A DNA stretch of 64,000 bases. It comes from Nonomuraea purpurea. GTDB lineage: Bacteria > Actinomycetota > Actinomycetes > Streptosporangiales > Streptosporangiaceae. A program made the translations under genes and the position numbers. The stretch covers positions 434,001 to 498,000 of the forward strand of contig NZ_JBHSBI010000002.1 of assembly GCF_042650645.1 (NCBI RefSeq), given 5' to 3'. Of the stretch, positions 17,556-26,195 are shown one piece after another. The notes under the pieces were generated by a model. The model saw only the letters and a list, made by a program, of their open reading frames with translations, did no database searches and had not been told where the DNA came from. The first letter of the stretch is position 1. Every line of letters begins with the position of its first letter.

Positions 17556-18002
17556 ATGACCTATGCGCTGCGTACCGCGACCCCCGCCGACTACGACGCC
17601 ATCGCCGCCGTCGTCGACGACTGGTGGGGCCGGCCCGTCCTGGGCGCGCTGCCCAGGCTCTTCCTCGACCACTTCCACCGCACGAGCACGGTCGCCGAAG
17701 GGCCCGAGGGCCTGGCGGGCTTCCTGATCGGCTTCGTCTCGCCGTCCGAAGGCGACGAGGCCTACATCCACTTCGTCGGCGTCTCCCCGGACGCCAGGAC
17801 GAGCGGGCTCGCCCGCACCATGTACGAGCGCTTCTTCGGCCTGGCCCGGGGGCATGACCGGCGCGTGGTGCGGGCGATCACCTCGCCGGTCAACGAGCGG
17901 TCCATCGCCTTCCACCGGCGCATGGGGTTCGAGGCCGGCGATCCCGTCCCCGGCTACAACGGGCCGGGGACGAGCCTGGTCACGTTCGTCCGCACCCTCT
18001 GA
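17556..18002 (+). CDS. GNAT family N-acetyltransferase
   Basis: 148 residues from ATG 17556. The fold is recognisable from LRTATPADYDAIAAVVDDWW, the central VGVSPDARTSGLARTMYERF (acetyl-CoA-binding region, with RTSGLA in place of the usual Q/RxxGxG/A) and NERSIAFHRRMGFE near the end. The substrate is unknown. It starts 10 bp after the transketolase gene and may be read through from that operon. It ends 17 bp from the convergent glpD. Confidence 0.85.
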   Translation: MTYALRTATPADYDAIAAVVDDWWGRPVLGALPRLFLDHFHRTSTVAEGPEGLAGFLIGFVSPSEGDEAYIHFVGVSPDARTSGLARTMYERFFGLARGHDRRVVRAITSPVNERSIAFHRRMGFEAGDPVPGYNGPGTSLVTFVRTL

Positions 18003-18019
18003 ACGGCCGCAAGATCGGC

Positions 18020-19705
18020 TCAGGCCATGGCCAGGTCCTCGCGCGCGGTCCTGGCCTCGGCCAGGGCGCGGCGCTCCACCTCCACCAGCGCGCGGCAGCG
18101 CTCGACCTCCTGCTCCACCCGCTCCTCGTCCCACCCGAGCACGTCCGCCATCAACCGCGCGATCAGCGGCGCCGCCCGCTCGGCCAGCTCGCCCGACTCG
18201 ATGAGCATCCGGGTCCTGCGCGAGACGATGTCCTCGGCGTGCAGGGCGCCCTCGTGGGTGACGGCGTAGCGGATCTCGGCCCTGAGCCAGGGGCCCGGCT
18301 CGATCAGGGGCTCACCGAGCGAGGGATCGTCGCGGACGAGGTCGAGGACCTCCAGCGCGAGGTTGCCGTAGCGCCTGATGAGGTGGTCGACGGTGTCGGC
18401 GTCCACGTCGTAGTCCTCGGCGATGCGTCCGACGGACAGGTGCAGCGCGGGCAGCCCGTCCGCGCCGACCAGCGGCAGCCGGTCGGTGACCGACCCGGGC
18501 ACGTCGTACCCTTCGAGCGCGGCGTCGATCACGTCCCTGGCCATGATCCGGTAGGTCGTGAACTTCCCGCCCGCGATCGTGGCCAGGCCGGGGATCGGCA
18601 CGTCCACCACGTGCTCGCGAGACAACTTGGTCGTCGAGGCGCTCGCGTCGGCGGCCACCAGCGGACGCAGCCCGACGAACAGCCCGACGACGTCGTCATG
18701 GGTCAGCGGCCTGGCCAGCACCGAGTTGGCGTGTCGCAGAAGATAGTCGACGTCTTCGCCCGTGGCCGCGGGCTCGGCGCGGTCGCCGTCGTAGTCGGTG
18801 TCGGTGGTGCCGATGATCCACCGGTCGGCCGTCCACGGGATGATGAACAGCACGCTCTTGTCCGTACGGATGATCACGCCGGTGCGTGCGGCGATGGCCT
18901 CGCGCGGCACCAGCACGTGCACGCCCTTCGACATCCTGACCGTGAAACTCGGCTCGGCCGCCCCCGGCAGCCGGGTCACCGGGTCCGTCCACACGCCCGC
19001 GCACACCACCACCGAATCGGCCGCCACGTCGATCTCGTGGCCGCTCTTCTCGTCGCGGACCCTGGCGCCGACGATCCGCTCGCCGCATTCGTCGCGCCGC
19101 ATCGCCACGACGCCGGCCCTGGTCACGACCGTGGCGCCGTGCGCGGCGGCCGTCCTGGCGAGTGCGAGGGTGAAGCGGGCGTCGTCCACCTGGGCGTCGC
19201 AGTAGATCATGCCGCCGGTCAGCACGTCGGTACGCAGCCCCGGCACCAGGCGGCGGGCCTGCTTGAGCGACAGGTTCCTGTGCCTGGGCAGCGGGCGCCG
19301 CACACCCTCCAGCGCGTCATACAGCGTGAGCCCCGCCGCCACGTACGGCTGCTCGACCACCTTGCGGCGCAGCGGATACAGGAAGGTCGTCGGTCTCACC
19401 AGGTGCGGGGCCAGGCGGGAAACCAGCAGGCCGCGTTCCTTGAGCGCCTCGCGTACGAGCTTGAAGTCGAACTGCTCCAGGTAGCGCAGCCCGCCGTGGA
19501 TGAGCTTGCTGGACCGGCTCGACGTGCCCGACGCCAGGTCGCGGCTCTCCACAAGGGCGACGCGCAGCCCGCGCGAGGCCGCGTCCAGCGCCGCGCCCGC
19601 GCCGGTGACGCCCCCGCCGACGACCAGCACGTCGAAGGTCTGCTCGCGGAGCCGGTCCAGGCACTCCTGCCGCTTCGTGGCGTCGAGCGCCCCCGTCATC
19701 CCCAT
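18020..19705 (-). CDS. glpD: FAD-dependent glycerol-3-phosphate dehydrogenase
   Basis: 561 residues. The FAD-binding VLVVGGGVTGAGAALDAASRG lies at 26-46, followed by the GlpD-specific GTSSRSSKLIHGGLRYLEQ. The C-terminal domain (VTHEGALHAEDIVSRRTR) is also family-typical. It oxidises glycerol 3-phosphate to dihydroxyacetone phosphate at the membrane. It is divergent from the glpF-glpK pair, so uptake, phosphorylation and oxidation are encoded together. The start lacks a strong Shine-Dalgarno sequence. Confidence 0.95.
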   Translation of the reverse strand: MGMTGALDATKRQECLDRLREQTFDVLVVGGGVTGAGAALDAASRGLRVALVESRDLASGTSSRSSKLIHGGLRYLEQFDFKLVREALKERGLLVSRLAPHLVRPTTFLYPLRRKVVEQPYVAAGLTLYDALEGVRRPLPRHRNLSLKQARRLVPGLRTDVLTGGMIYCDAQVDDARFTLALARTAAAHGATVVTRAGVVAMRRDECGERIVGARVRDEKSGHEIDVAADSVVVCAGVWTDPVTRLPGAAEPSFTVRMSKGVHVLVPREAIAARTGVIIRTDKSVLFIIPWTADRWIIGTTDTDYDGDRAEPAATGEDVDYLLRHANSVLARPLTHDDVVGLFVGLRPLVAADASASTTKLSREHVVDVPIPGLATIAGGKFTTYRIMARDVIDAALEGYDVPGSVTDRLPLVGADGLPALHLSVGRIAEDYDVDADTVDHLIRRYGNLALEVLDLVRDDPSLGEPLIEPGPWLRAEIRYAVTHEGALHAEDIVSRRTRMLIESGELAERAAPLIARLMADVLGWDEERVEQEVERCRALVEVERRALAEARTAREDLAMA

Positions 19706-19715
19706 GGCGTACTAC

Positions 19716-19767
19716 TCACTTTCAGTGACAAATGATGTACCTTCCGTATGCGTTCCCCCGATCGGGG
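19716..19767. promoter_or_regulatory. Divergent glpD/glpF control region with two inverted repeats
   Basis: Between the divergent glycerol genes lie TCACT-TTC-AGTGA (19716-19728) and the palindrome CCCCGATCGGGG (19756-19767, inside a longer TTCCCC...GGGGAA). Either could bind a glycerol regulator. No glp repressor gene is in the window, so the regulator must be elsewhere. Seen in sequence; role inferred. Confidence 0.4.
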
Positions 19768-19798
19768 AATGCCTCACCTGAGCTGCTTGGAGGTGGCG

Positions 19799-20599
19799 GT
19801 GGAGCTCAGGAGGATGGGGCTGGCCGGTGAGATGATCGCCGAGTTCGCCGGGACGATGGTGCTCATCGTGTTCGGCGTGGGGGTGGTCGCGCAGGTCGTC
19901 GCGGGCGGGCTCGGCGACCACGACAGCATCGCCTGGGCATGGGGCATCGGGGTCGCGCTCGGCGTGTACGTCGCCGGCCGCACCACAGGGGCGCACCTCA
20001 ATCCGGCGGTCACCCTGGGCTTCGCCGCCTTCAGGGGCTTCCCATGGCGCAAGGTCGGGCCGTACACGCTGGCGCAGACCGCCGGAGCCTTCGTCGGCGC
20101 GCTCCTGATGCGCTGGAACTACACCGAGATCCTCGCCATGGCCGACCCCGGGCACACGACCAAGACCCAGATCGTCTTCTCGACGCTGCCCGGCAACGGC
20201 ACCCTGCCGGTGGGCCTGTGGGGCGGGCTGCGCGACCAGATCATCGGCACCGCCGTCCTGCTGTTCGTCATCTTCGCCCTGTCCGACACCACCAACATGG
20301 CGCCCAGCGCGAACCTGGGCCCCGTCGTCATCGGCCTGCTCGTCGTCGGCATCGGCATGGCGCTCGGCGCCGACGCCGGCTACGCGATCAACCCCGCGCG
20401 CGACTTCGGGCCGCGCCTGGCGAGCTTCCTCACCGGGTACGAGGGCGCGTGGCGAGACCAGTACGGCGACCTGTACTTCTGGGTGCCCATCGTCGGCCCC
20501 GCGCTCGGCGGGCTCCTCGGCGCCGCGCTCTACCAGGTGCTCATCGCCACGCACCTGCCGCGCGACGAGAACCGCGACACCGTGAAGCCGTCCGACTGA
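19799..20599 (+). CDS. glpF: Glycerol uptake facilitator (aquaglyceroporin)
   Basis: 266 residues with six membrane segments and two NPA boxes: HLNPAVT and AINPARDFGPR. The Asp after NPAR is the glycerol-facilitator mark that separates these from water-only aquaporins. It lets glycerol diffuse in for phosphorylation by GlpK, encoded 10 bp downstream. I chose GTG 19799 because GGAGG ends 5 nt before it; an in-frame ATG at 19748 would add 17 residues but has no Shine-Dalgarno sequence. Confidence 0.92.
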   Translation: MELRRMGLAGEMIAEFAGTMVLIVFGVGVVAQVVAGGLGDHDSIAWAWGIGVALGVYVAGRTTGAHLNPAVTLGFAAFRGFPWRKVGPYTLAQTAGAFVGALLMRWNYTEILAMADPGHTTKTQIVFSTLPGNGTLPVGLWGGLRDQIIGTAVLLFVIFALSDTTNMAPSANLGPVVIGLLVVGIGMALGADAGYAINPARDFGPRLASFLTGYEGAWRDQYGDLYFWVPIVGPALGGLLGAALYQVLIATHLPRDENRDTVKPSD

Positions 20600-20609
20600 G
20601 GAGTACGCC

Positions 20610-22127
20610 ATGCCCGACTTCGTGGGTGCCATCGACCAGGGCACCACGAGCACGCGCTTCATGATCTTCGACCACGACGGCGCGGAGGTCGCCAAGTTCC
20701 AGCTCGAACACCAGCAGATCCTCCCCAGAGCCGGCTGGGTCGAGCACAACCCGATCGAGATCTGGACCAGGACCGCCGCCGTCATCCAGACCACGCTCCA
20801 GCGTTCCGGCCTGCACGACAGCGACCTGGCCGCCCTCGGCGTCACCAACCAGCGGGAAACCACCGTGGTGTGGAACCCGCGGACGGGCCGCCCCTACTCC
20901 AACGCGATCGTGTGGCAGGACACCCGCACCGACCGCATCGCCGCCGCGCTCGACCAGGACGGACGCGGCCAGATCATCCGCGACCGCACTGGCCTGCGGC
21001 CCGAGGCGTACTTCTCCGGCGGCAAGATCCAGTGGATCCTCGAGAACGTGGACGGCGTCCGCGCGGCGGCGGAGCGGGGCGAGGCGATCTTCGGCAACAC
21101 CGACACCTGGACCCTGTGGAACCTCACCGGCGGCGTCAACGGCGGCGTGCACGTCACCGACGTGACCAACGCCGGCCGTACCATGCTCATGGACCTCGAC
21201 ACCCTCGACTGGGACGACGAACTGCTGTCCTTCTTCGGCATCCCGCGCCGGATGTTGCCGCAGATCCGGCCGTCGGCCGAGCCCGGGGCGTACGGCGTGA
21301 CCCTCCGCCACGGGCCGCTCGGCGGCGAGGTGCCGATCACCGCCATCCTCGGCGACCAGCAGGCCGCCACCGTCGGCCAGGTCTGCTTCTCGCCCGGCGA
21401 GGCCAAGAACACCTACGGCACCGGCAACTTCCTGCTGCTCAACACCGGCACCGACCGGGTGCGCTCCGACAGCGGCCTGCTCACCACCGTCGCCTACAAG
21501 TTCGGCGACCAGCCTGCGGTGTTCGCCCTCGAAGGTTCGATCGCCGTCACCGGGTCGGCCGTGCAGTGGTTGCGCGACCAGCTCCACATCATCACCTCGG
21601 CGGCCCAGAGCGAGACGCTGGCGCGTCAGGTGCCGGACAACGGAGGCATGTACTTCGTTCCCGCCTTTTCCGGACTTTTCGCCCCGTACTGGCGAGCCGA
21701 CGCCCGAGGCGCCATCGTCGGCCTGTCCCGCTGCAACACCGACGCCCACCTCGCCAGAGCCACCCTGGAAGCGATCTGCTACCAGAGCCGCGACGTCGTC
21801 GAGGCCATGCAACGGGACTCGGGGGTGATTCTGGACGTGCTGAAGGTCGACGGCGGGGTCACGGCCAACAACCTCTGCATGCAACTCCAGTCCGACATCC
21901 TCGGCGTCCCGGTCAGCCGCCCGGTGGTCGCGGAAACCACGGCCCTGGGCGCCGCGTACGCAGCCGGGCTGGCGGTGGGGTTCTGGAGAGACGTGGAGGA
22001 ACTGCGGACCCACTGGGCCGAAGACCGGCGATGGGAGCCCGGGTGGAGCGGGGAGCGGAGGGAGAAGGGGTACGCGGCCTGGAGGAAGGCGGTGACCAAG
22101 GCATTCGACTGGGCCGAACCCGCCTGA
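20610..22127 (+). CDS. glpK: Glycerol kinase
   Basis: 505 residues, full family length. GAIDQGTTSTRFMIFD at the N-terminus is the phosphate-binding loop of FGGY kinases; ILGDQQAATVGQVCF, NTYGTGNFLLLNTG and VDGGVTANNLCMQLQSDI are all glycerol-kinase signatures. It makes glycerol 3-phosphate, the GlpD substrate. It follows glpF by 10 bp with GAGGAG before ATG, so the two are co-transcribed. Confidence 0.96.
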   Translation: MPDFVGAIDQGTTSTRFMIFDHDGAEVAKFQLEHQQILPRAGWVEHNPIEIWTRTAAVIQTTLQRSGLHDSDLAALGVTNQRETTVVWNPRTGRPYSNAIVWQDTRTDRIAAALDQDGRGQIIRDRTGLRPEAYFSGGKIQWILENVDGVRAAAERGEAIFGNTDTWTLWNLTGGVNGGVHVTDVTNAGRTMLMDLDTLDWDDELLSFFGIPRRMLPQIRPSAEPGAYGVTLRHGPLGGEVPITAILGDQQAATVGQVCFSPGEAKNTYGTGNFLLLNTGTDRVRSDSGLLTTVAYKFGDQPAVFALEGSIAVTGSAVQWLRDQLHIITSAAQSETLARQVPDNGGMYFVPAFSGLFAPYWRADARGAIVGLSRCNTDAHLARATLEAICYQSRDVVEAMQRDSGVILDVLKVDGGVTANNLCMQLQSDILGVPVSRPVVAETTALGAAYAAGLAVGFWRDVEELRTHWAEDRRWEPGWSGERREKGYAAWRKAVTKAFDWAEPA

Positions 22128-22220
22128 ACCGCCCGACTTGAACCGCCCGAGCCGCCTGACCTGAACCGCCTGAGCCGCCTGACCTGAACCCCTGAACCGC
22201 CTACCTGAACCGCTTGAACC
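22128..22220. repeat. Short degenerate tandem repeat after glpK
   Basis: About 93 bp built from variants of CCTGAACCGCC and GAGCCGCCTGAC. The block GAGCCGCCTGACCTGAACC occurs at 22149-22167 and 22172-22190 with a 23-bp period. It starts at the glpK stop and is non-coding. It looks like a slippage-prone spacer. Confidence 0.6.
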
Positions 22221-22254
22221 CACCGTCGTCCGCCGCTGCGCCGAAGAGAGAGGA

Positions 22255-22270
22255 GCCGGGCGCGCCCGGC
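22255..22270. terminator. Hairpin between convergent glpK and ABC permease genes
   Basis: Perfect 16-bp palindrome GCCGGGCGCGCCCGGC (6-bp stem, 4-nt loop, or cruciform), placed between two converging genes. It probably works in both directions. Confidence 0.5.
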
Positions 22271-22287
22271 TGGGTCCGCCCAGGCGG

Positions 22288-23136
22288 TTAACTCACCACA
22301 TCCTTGCGGCGGAAGCGGCGGAAGGCCACGGCGATGAGGATGGCCGCGTACGTGATCGACACCGACGCCCCCTTGGCCATGCCGCTCCAGTCCAACTCGG
22401 GTGCCAGGGCGTCCAGCCAGGCGTTGTTCCAGAACGTCGGCAGGAATTCGCGCAGCGCCCCCAGCGCCTCGACCGCCTGCAGAATAGTGCAGATGATCCA
22501 CAGGCCGACCGCCCCGCCCACCGCGCCGAGCGGGGAGTCGGTCATGGTGGAGATGAGGAAGGCCAGGGCGGCGACCACGAGCTGGCTGACCAGGGCGTAC
22601 CCGATCACGATGCCGAACCTCGGCAACACGTCCAGGGCCGGGATCGTCTCGCCGGTGCCGGGCACCTGGATGTCGTCCCAGCCGAACGCCAGCGTGCCCG
22701 CCAGCAGCGCCATCAGCGGCAGGCAGATGACGGCCGCCGCCGAGTAGCCGAGCGCCACGATCAGCTTCTGCCGCAGGAGCCGGTCACGGGGGACGGGCGC
22801 CGCCAGCAGGTAGCGCAGCGACGACCAGTTGGCCTCGCTGGCCACGGTGTCGCCGCAGAACAGGGCCACCGCCACCACCAGCAGGAAGCTGGCCGACACC
22901 GACAGGGCGAAGGCGGCGAAGTTCAGGCCGCTCTCGGTGGCCAGATCGGAGATGCGCAGTGACGGCTGGCTCTGGGTGCTGGTCTGCGGCCCGAACTGGA
23001 ACGCGATCACCAGGATCCACGGCAGCGCCAGCAGCAGCCCGAACATGGCCAGCGTGCGCCGCCGCTTGAACTGCCTGACGATCTCCACGCGCAGCGGCAG
23101 CGTACGGCGCGGCGCGTAGCCCGTCGCGGCGGTCAT
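22288..23136 (-). CDS. ABC-2 type transporter permease
   Basis: 282 residues with about six membrane segments. An N-terminal cytoplasmic stretch (RVEIVRQFKRRRTLAMFGLLLALPW) precedes the first segment, as in ABC-2 permeases. Several short loops suggest small-molecule export or membrane maintenance. Its ATG overlaps the stop of the hydrolase/ATPase fusion (ATGA), so the two are translated together and must form the transporter. Substrate unknown. Confidence 0.85.
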   Translation of the reverse strand: MTAATGYAPRRTLPLRVEIVRQFKRRRTLAMFGLLLALPWILVIAFQFGPQTSTQSQPSLRISDLATESGLNFAAFALSVSASFLLVVAVALFCGDTVASEANWSSLRYLLAAPVPRDRLLRQKLIVALGYSAAAVICLPLMALLAGTLAFGWDDIQVPGTGETIPALDVLPRFGIVIGYALVSQLVVAALAFLISTMTDSPLGAVGGAVGLWIICTILQAVEALGALREFLPTFWNNAWLDALAPELDWSGMAKGASVSITYAAILIAVAFRRFRRKDVVS

Positions 23137-26100
23137 GATTTGTCTCCGATGAGGTCGAGGAACACATCTTCCAGCCGGGGCCCGTGCCCGTTGCCGACGG
23201 CTGCCGACCTGAGCAGGTGCGACACCGGGCCGGCGGACACCAGCCGCCCCCGCCGCATGACCACGACGTGGCTGCAGGTCTGCTCCACCTCGGCCAGCAT
23301 GTGGCTCGAGACGATCACGGTACGGCCGTCGCGCGCATAGCGCTTGAGCACCTCGCGCATCTCGCGGATCTGGGGTGGGTCGAGACCGTTCGTGGGCTCG
23401 TCCAGCACGAGCAGGTCCGGCAGCCCGAGCATCGCCTGGGCGATGGCGAGCCGCTGGCGCATGCCCTGGGAGTAGGTGCGTACCGCCCGGTCCAGCGCCT
23501 TGCCGAGGTTGGCGATCTCCAGCGCCTCCTCGAAGTGAGCGTCCTTGGCCGGCCGTCCGGTGGCCGCCCAGTACAGCTCGATGTTGTCCCTCCCGGACAG
23601 ATGCGGCAGGAAGCCGGGCCCTTCGACGAATGACCCCAACCGCGACAACACGGGCGCTCCCGGCGTCACGCGCTCACCGAAGATCCGGATCTCGCCGCCG
23701 TCCGGCTGGATGAGACCCATCATCATCCGCATCGTGGTCGTCTTACCGGCACCGTTCGGCCCGAGCAGGCCCAGCACCTGCCCCTGCTCGACCCGGAACG
23801 ACAACCCGTCAACGGCCAGCTCCCCGTTCCGATACGCCTTCGTCAGCCCACTGATCTCCAACGGCACCAGCTCGTCGCTCTGGCTGTCTCGCGTGGAGGT
23901 GACGTCTTGGTTCGGGTCTGGGGTCGTTGGTTCCTTGTCGTGTCCGTTGGCGATCGGCACCAGCTCGTCGCCCTGGCTGTCCCGTGCAGACGTGACGTCC
24001 TGGTTCGGGTCCGCGGCCGTCAGCTCCTCGGCGTGCCCGTCGGCCAGCGGGTGGCCGTTTGGCGCGGCGACGGGTGCATCCTTCGCGTCTTCATTGGGGT
24101 GGGAAGCGGATGCGTCGTGACCGTTCGGCGACAGCGTGGACGCATCGCGCGATTGGCCGTCGTCCGGCGACAACACGGGTGCCTCGTGCGATTGCCCGAC
24201 CGGAGTGAGCGTCGAGGCGTTGGGCTGCCGGCCGTCTTCCGTCGTGCTGGGCACAGCCGCCTGGTTACGGGTTCGCTGGTTGCGGGGTCCGGGGCCTGCC
24301 AGTGCGCGTGCCGGAGTGCGGCCCGTGGCAAGGAGACCAGCGGCGATCAGGACGGCGGCCAGCGGCATCGCCCACACCCACCAGGAGACCCCCGTCGGTG
24401 CGGCTGCCAACGTGCGGACCGTCGGGACGGTGAGCGTGGGGGAGGATAGCGACACCTGGTACGCGGCCGGCTCGACAGGCGTCGCGAAGCCCATGTCGGT
24501 CGTGGTCACGACCAGGCGGAGCCGGTGGCCGACGGCGAAACGGTGGTCCACGGCCGGCAGCGTGATCGTGGCCTCCGCACTGCCCGCGCCCTCAGGGATC
24601 GTCACCCGGACCGGCGAGACCAGCCCGGCGGGCAGCGCGGCCGGTTGCAGGTTGTCGGCCACGTCGTACAGCTTCGCGAACAGCGTCGCCTCGCCCTTGC
24701 CCGACACCTTGACCTTGACCGTGGAGCTACCGGTGAGCTGCAGCGGAGCGGTGAGCGGCCGGGACTCGAACGCGGCCGACTGGCCCGGCATGTCGATCGA
24801 CACACCGGTGTTGTTCTGGCCGCTCAGCAGGCCGCCGATGCCGGGAACGGTCGAGATCGAGGCCGGGGCGCCGCCGGGCGGGTTCACGATGTTCTGCTCG
24901 GGGCCGCTCAGCTCGACGCTCGTGGTGTCGGTGCCGCCGAGGCCGGGGTAGGAGGCGGCTTCCGGGTGGAGGCGGATGCGCTGGCGCGTTCCCGGGTCAC
25001 GGCCGCCGTCACGCGTCACGGTGAACGCGCTGACCGGCGGTGCCGCCTGGTCTGATCCCTCACCCTTCAGATATCGGGCGAACCAGGCAGAGGACTGCTC
25101 GAACAGCCAGTCGGCCTCGCCGTTTCCGCCGTCATGACCACCGTCGAACCAGGCCAGGCTCACCGGTGTGCCCGAGGCGGCGATCGCCCTGGCGTTGGCG
25201 TCCGCGTGGCTGAGCGGGAACAGCGAGTCGCGCTGACCCTGGATGAGCAGCGTGGGGGCCTTGATCCGGTCGGCCACGGTGATCGGGCTCGACTTGCGCA
25301 ACAGGGCGATGGTCTCCGGGGTAGCCCTGCCGGTCTTGGCGGCCTCCTGGTACATGTCACAGATCTCGGGCAGGAACCTGCCGCACCGGGCCTGCTCGGC
25401 GGTCAGCGGAGCGGCTGCCTCCTGCCGGCTGCCCCGCAACGCGAAGCTGTCAACCGAGACACCCTGACCGAAGAAGATGCCCGCCCACATGCGCTTGAAG
25501 ACCCCACTGCCGATAGTGCTGGCGGCGGTTGCGGCATCTCCGGCGCTTTGATCATCGGCGGCGGCAGGGGACTGGGTGTCCTGGCCGGTGCCGTTGCCGG
25601 CGTCCTGGTCGGTGGTGGTGGGGGATTGGGCGCTCTGGGTGGCCGCGTTCTGGAAGAGCGCGTCGGCGAGGTCGGACCAGGTGATCTGCGGGACGATCGC
25701 ATCGATGCGCTGGTCGTGGGCCGCCGTCATCAGCGCGATGGAGCCGCCGTACGAGCCGCCGGCGATGCCCACGCGCGGATCGCCTGCCGCGTCGAGCTGG
25801 ACCTCCGGGCGCTTGGCGAGCCAGTCGATCAGCTGCTTGACGTCCTTGACCTCGTAGTCGGGAGAGTTGAGCGCGATCTGGCCGGTCGAGCGGCCGAACC
25901 CGCGGGCTGACCAGGTCAGTACGGCGTAACCGTCCTGGGCGAGGCGGATCGCCTGCTCACGCATGCTCTGCTTGCTGCCGCCGAAACCGTGGGCGAGCAG
26001 CACGACGGGCGCCTTCCCGCCATCTGGTGGTGGGAAGAACGTCGTGTCGAGCTCCACCCGTTGGTTGTTGGCGGGTCCGTCGACGACGCTTATTTTCTGG

Positions 26101-26195
26101 TCCTGGCCCCGCACCTCAGGAGCCGACGGCCACACCAGCCATGTCGTCACCCCGATAAGGGCGAGGGCCGCTACCAGCGCGGCCACACGCTTCAT
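23133..26195 (-). CDS. Alpha/beta-hydrolase (CocE/S15-like) fused to an ABC transporter ATPase
   Basis: 1020 residues. Residues 1-22 are a signal or anchor helix. Residues ~30-400 are an alpha/beta hydrolase: HGFGG (69-73), nucleophile S148 in GGSYGGS, and a late DGGHDGG with the likely catalytic His. About 400-600 is beta-rich, like the C-terminal domain of S15/CocE enzymes. A membrane segment (WVWAMPLAAVLIAAGLLA) follows near 615. Then comes a repetitive Asp/Pro/Ser linker to ~785 and a complete ABC ATPase with Walker A GPNGAGKTT near 812, signature YSQGMRQRLA, Walker B LLVLDEP and the switch His. The hydrolase should be outside, the ATPase inside. ATG 26195 was chosen because the open frame upstream is compositionally unlike coding. 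The joined architecture is seen in one uninterrupted frame. Confidence 0.85.
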   Translation of the reverse strand: MKRVAALVAALALIGVTTWLVWPSAPEVRGQDQKISVVDGPANNQRVELDTTFFPPPDGGKAPVVLLAHGFGGSKQSMREQAIRLAQDGYAVLTWSARGFGRSTGQIALNSPDYEVKDVKQLIDWLAKRPEVQLDAAGDPRVGIAGGSYGGSIALMTAAHDQRIDAIVPQITWSDLADALFQNAATQSAQSPTTTDQDAGNGTGQDTQSPAAADDQSAGDAATAASTIGSGVFKRMWAGIFFGQGVSVDSFALRGSRQEAAAPLTAEQARCGRFLPEICDMYQEAAKTGRATPETIALLRKSSPITVADRIKAPTLLIQGQRDSLFPLSHADANARAIAASGTPVSLAWFDGGHDGGNGEADWLFEQSSAWFARYLKGEGSDQAAPPVSAFTVTRDGGRDPGTRQRIRLHPEAASYPGLGGTDTTSVELSGPEQNIVNPPGGAPASISTVPGIGGLLSGQNNTGVSIDMPGQSAAFESRPLTAPLQLTGSSTVKVKVSGKGEATLFAKLYDVADNLQPAALPAGLVSPVRVTIPEGAGSAEATITLPAVDHRFAVGHRLRLVVTTTDMGFATPVEPAAYQVSLSSPTLTVPTVRTLAAAPTGVSWWVWAMPLAAVLIAAGLLATGRTPARALAGPGPRNQRTRNQAAVPSTTEDGRQPNASTLTPVGQSHEAPVLSPDDGQSRDASTLSPNGHDASASHPNEDAKDAPVAAPNGHPLADGHAEELTAADPNQDVTSARDSQGDELVPIANGHDKEPTTPDPNQDVTSTRDSQSDELVPLEISGLTKAYRNGELAVDGLSFRVEQGQVLGLLGPNGAGKTTTMRMMMGLIQPDGGEIRIFGERVTPGAPVLSRLGSFVEGPGFLPHLSGRDNIELYWAATGRPAKDAHFEEALEIANLGKALDRAVRTYSQGMRQRLAIAQAMLGLPDLLVLDEPTNGLDPPQIREMREVLKRYARDGRTVIVSSHMLAEVEQTCSHVVVMRRGRLVSAGPVSHLLRSAAVGNGHGPRLEDVFLDLIGDKS
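23863..24048. repeat. 93-bp tandem duplication inside the fusion gene linker
   Basis: Two adjacent copies (23863-23955 and 23956-24048), each beginning GGCACCAGCTCGTCG. They encode two 31-residue repeats sharing DPNQDVTS-RDSQ-DELVP. Upstream in the linker are further shorter imperfect repeats of the DASTLSPNGH type. The unit is a multiple of three, so the frame is kept. Confidence 0.8.
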
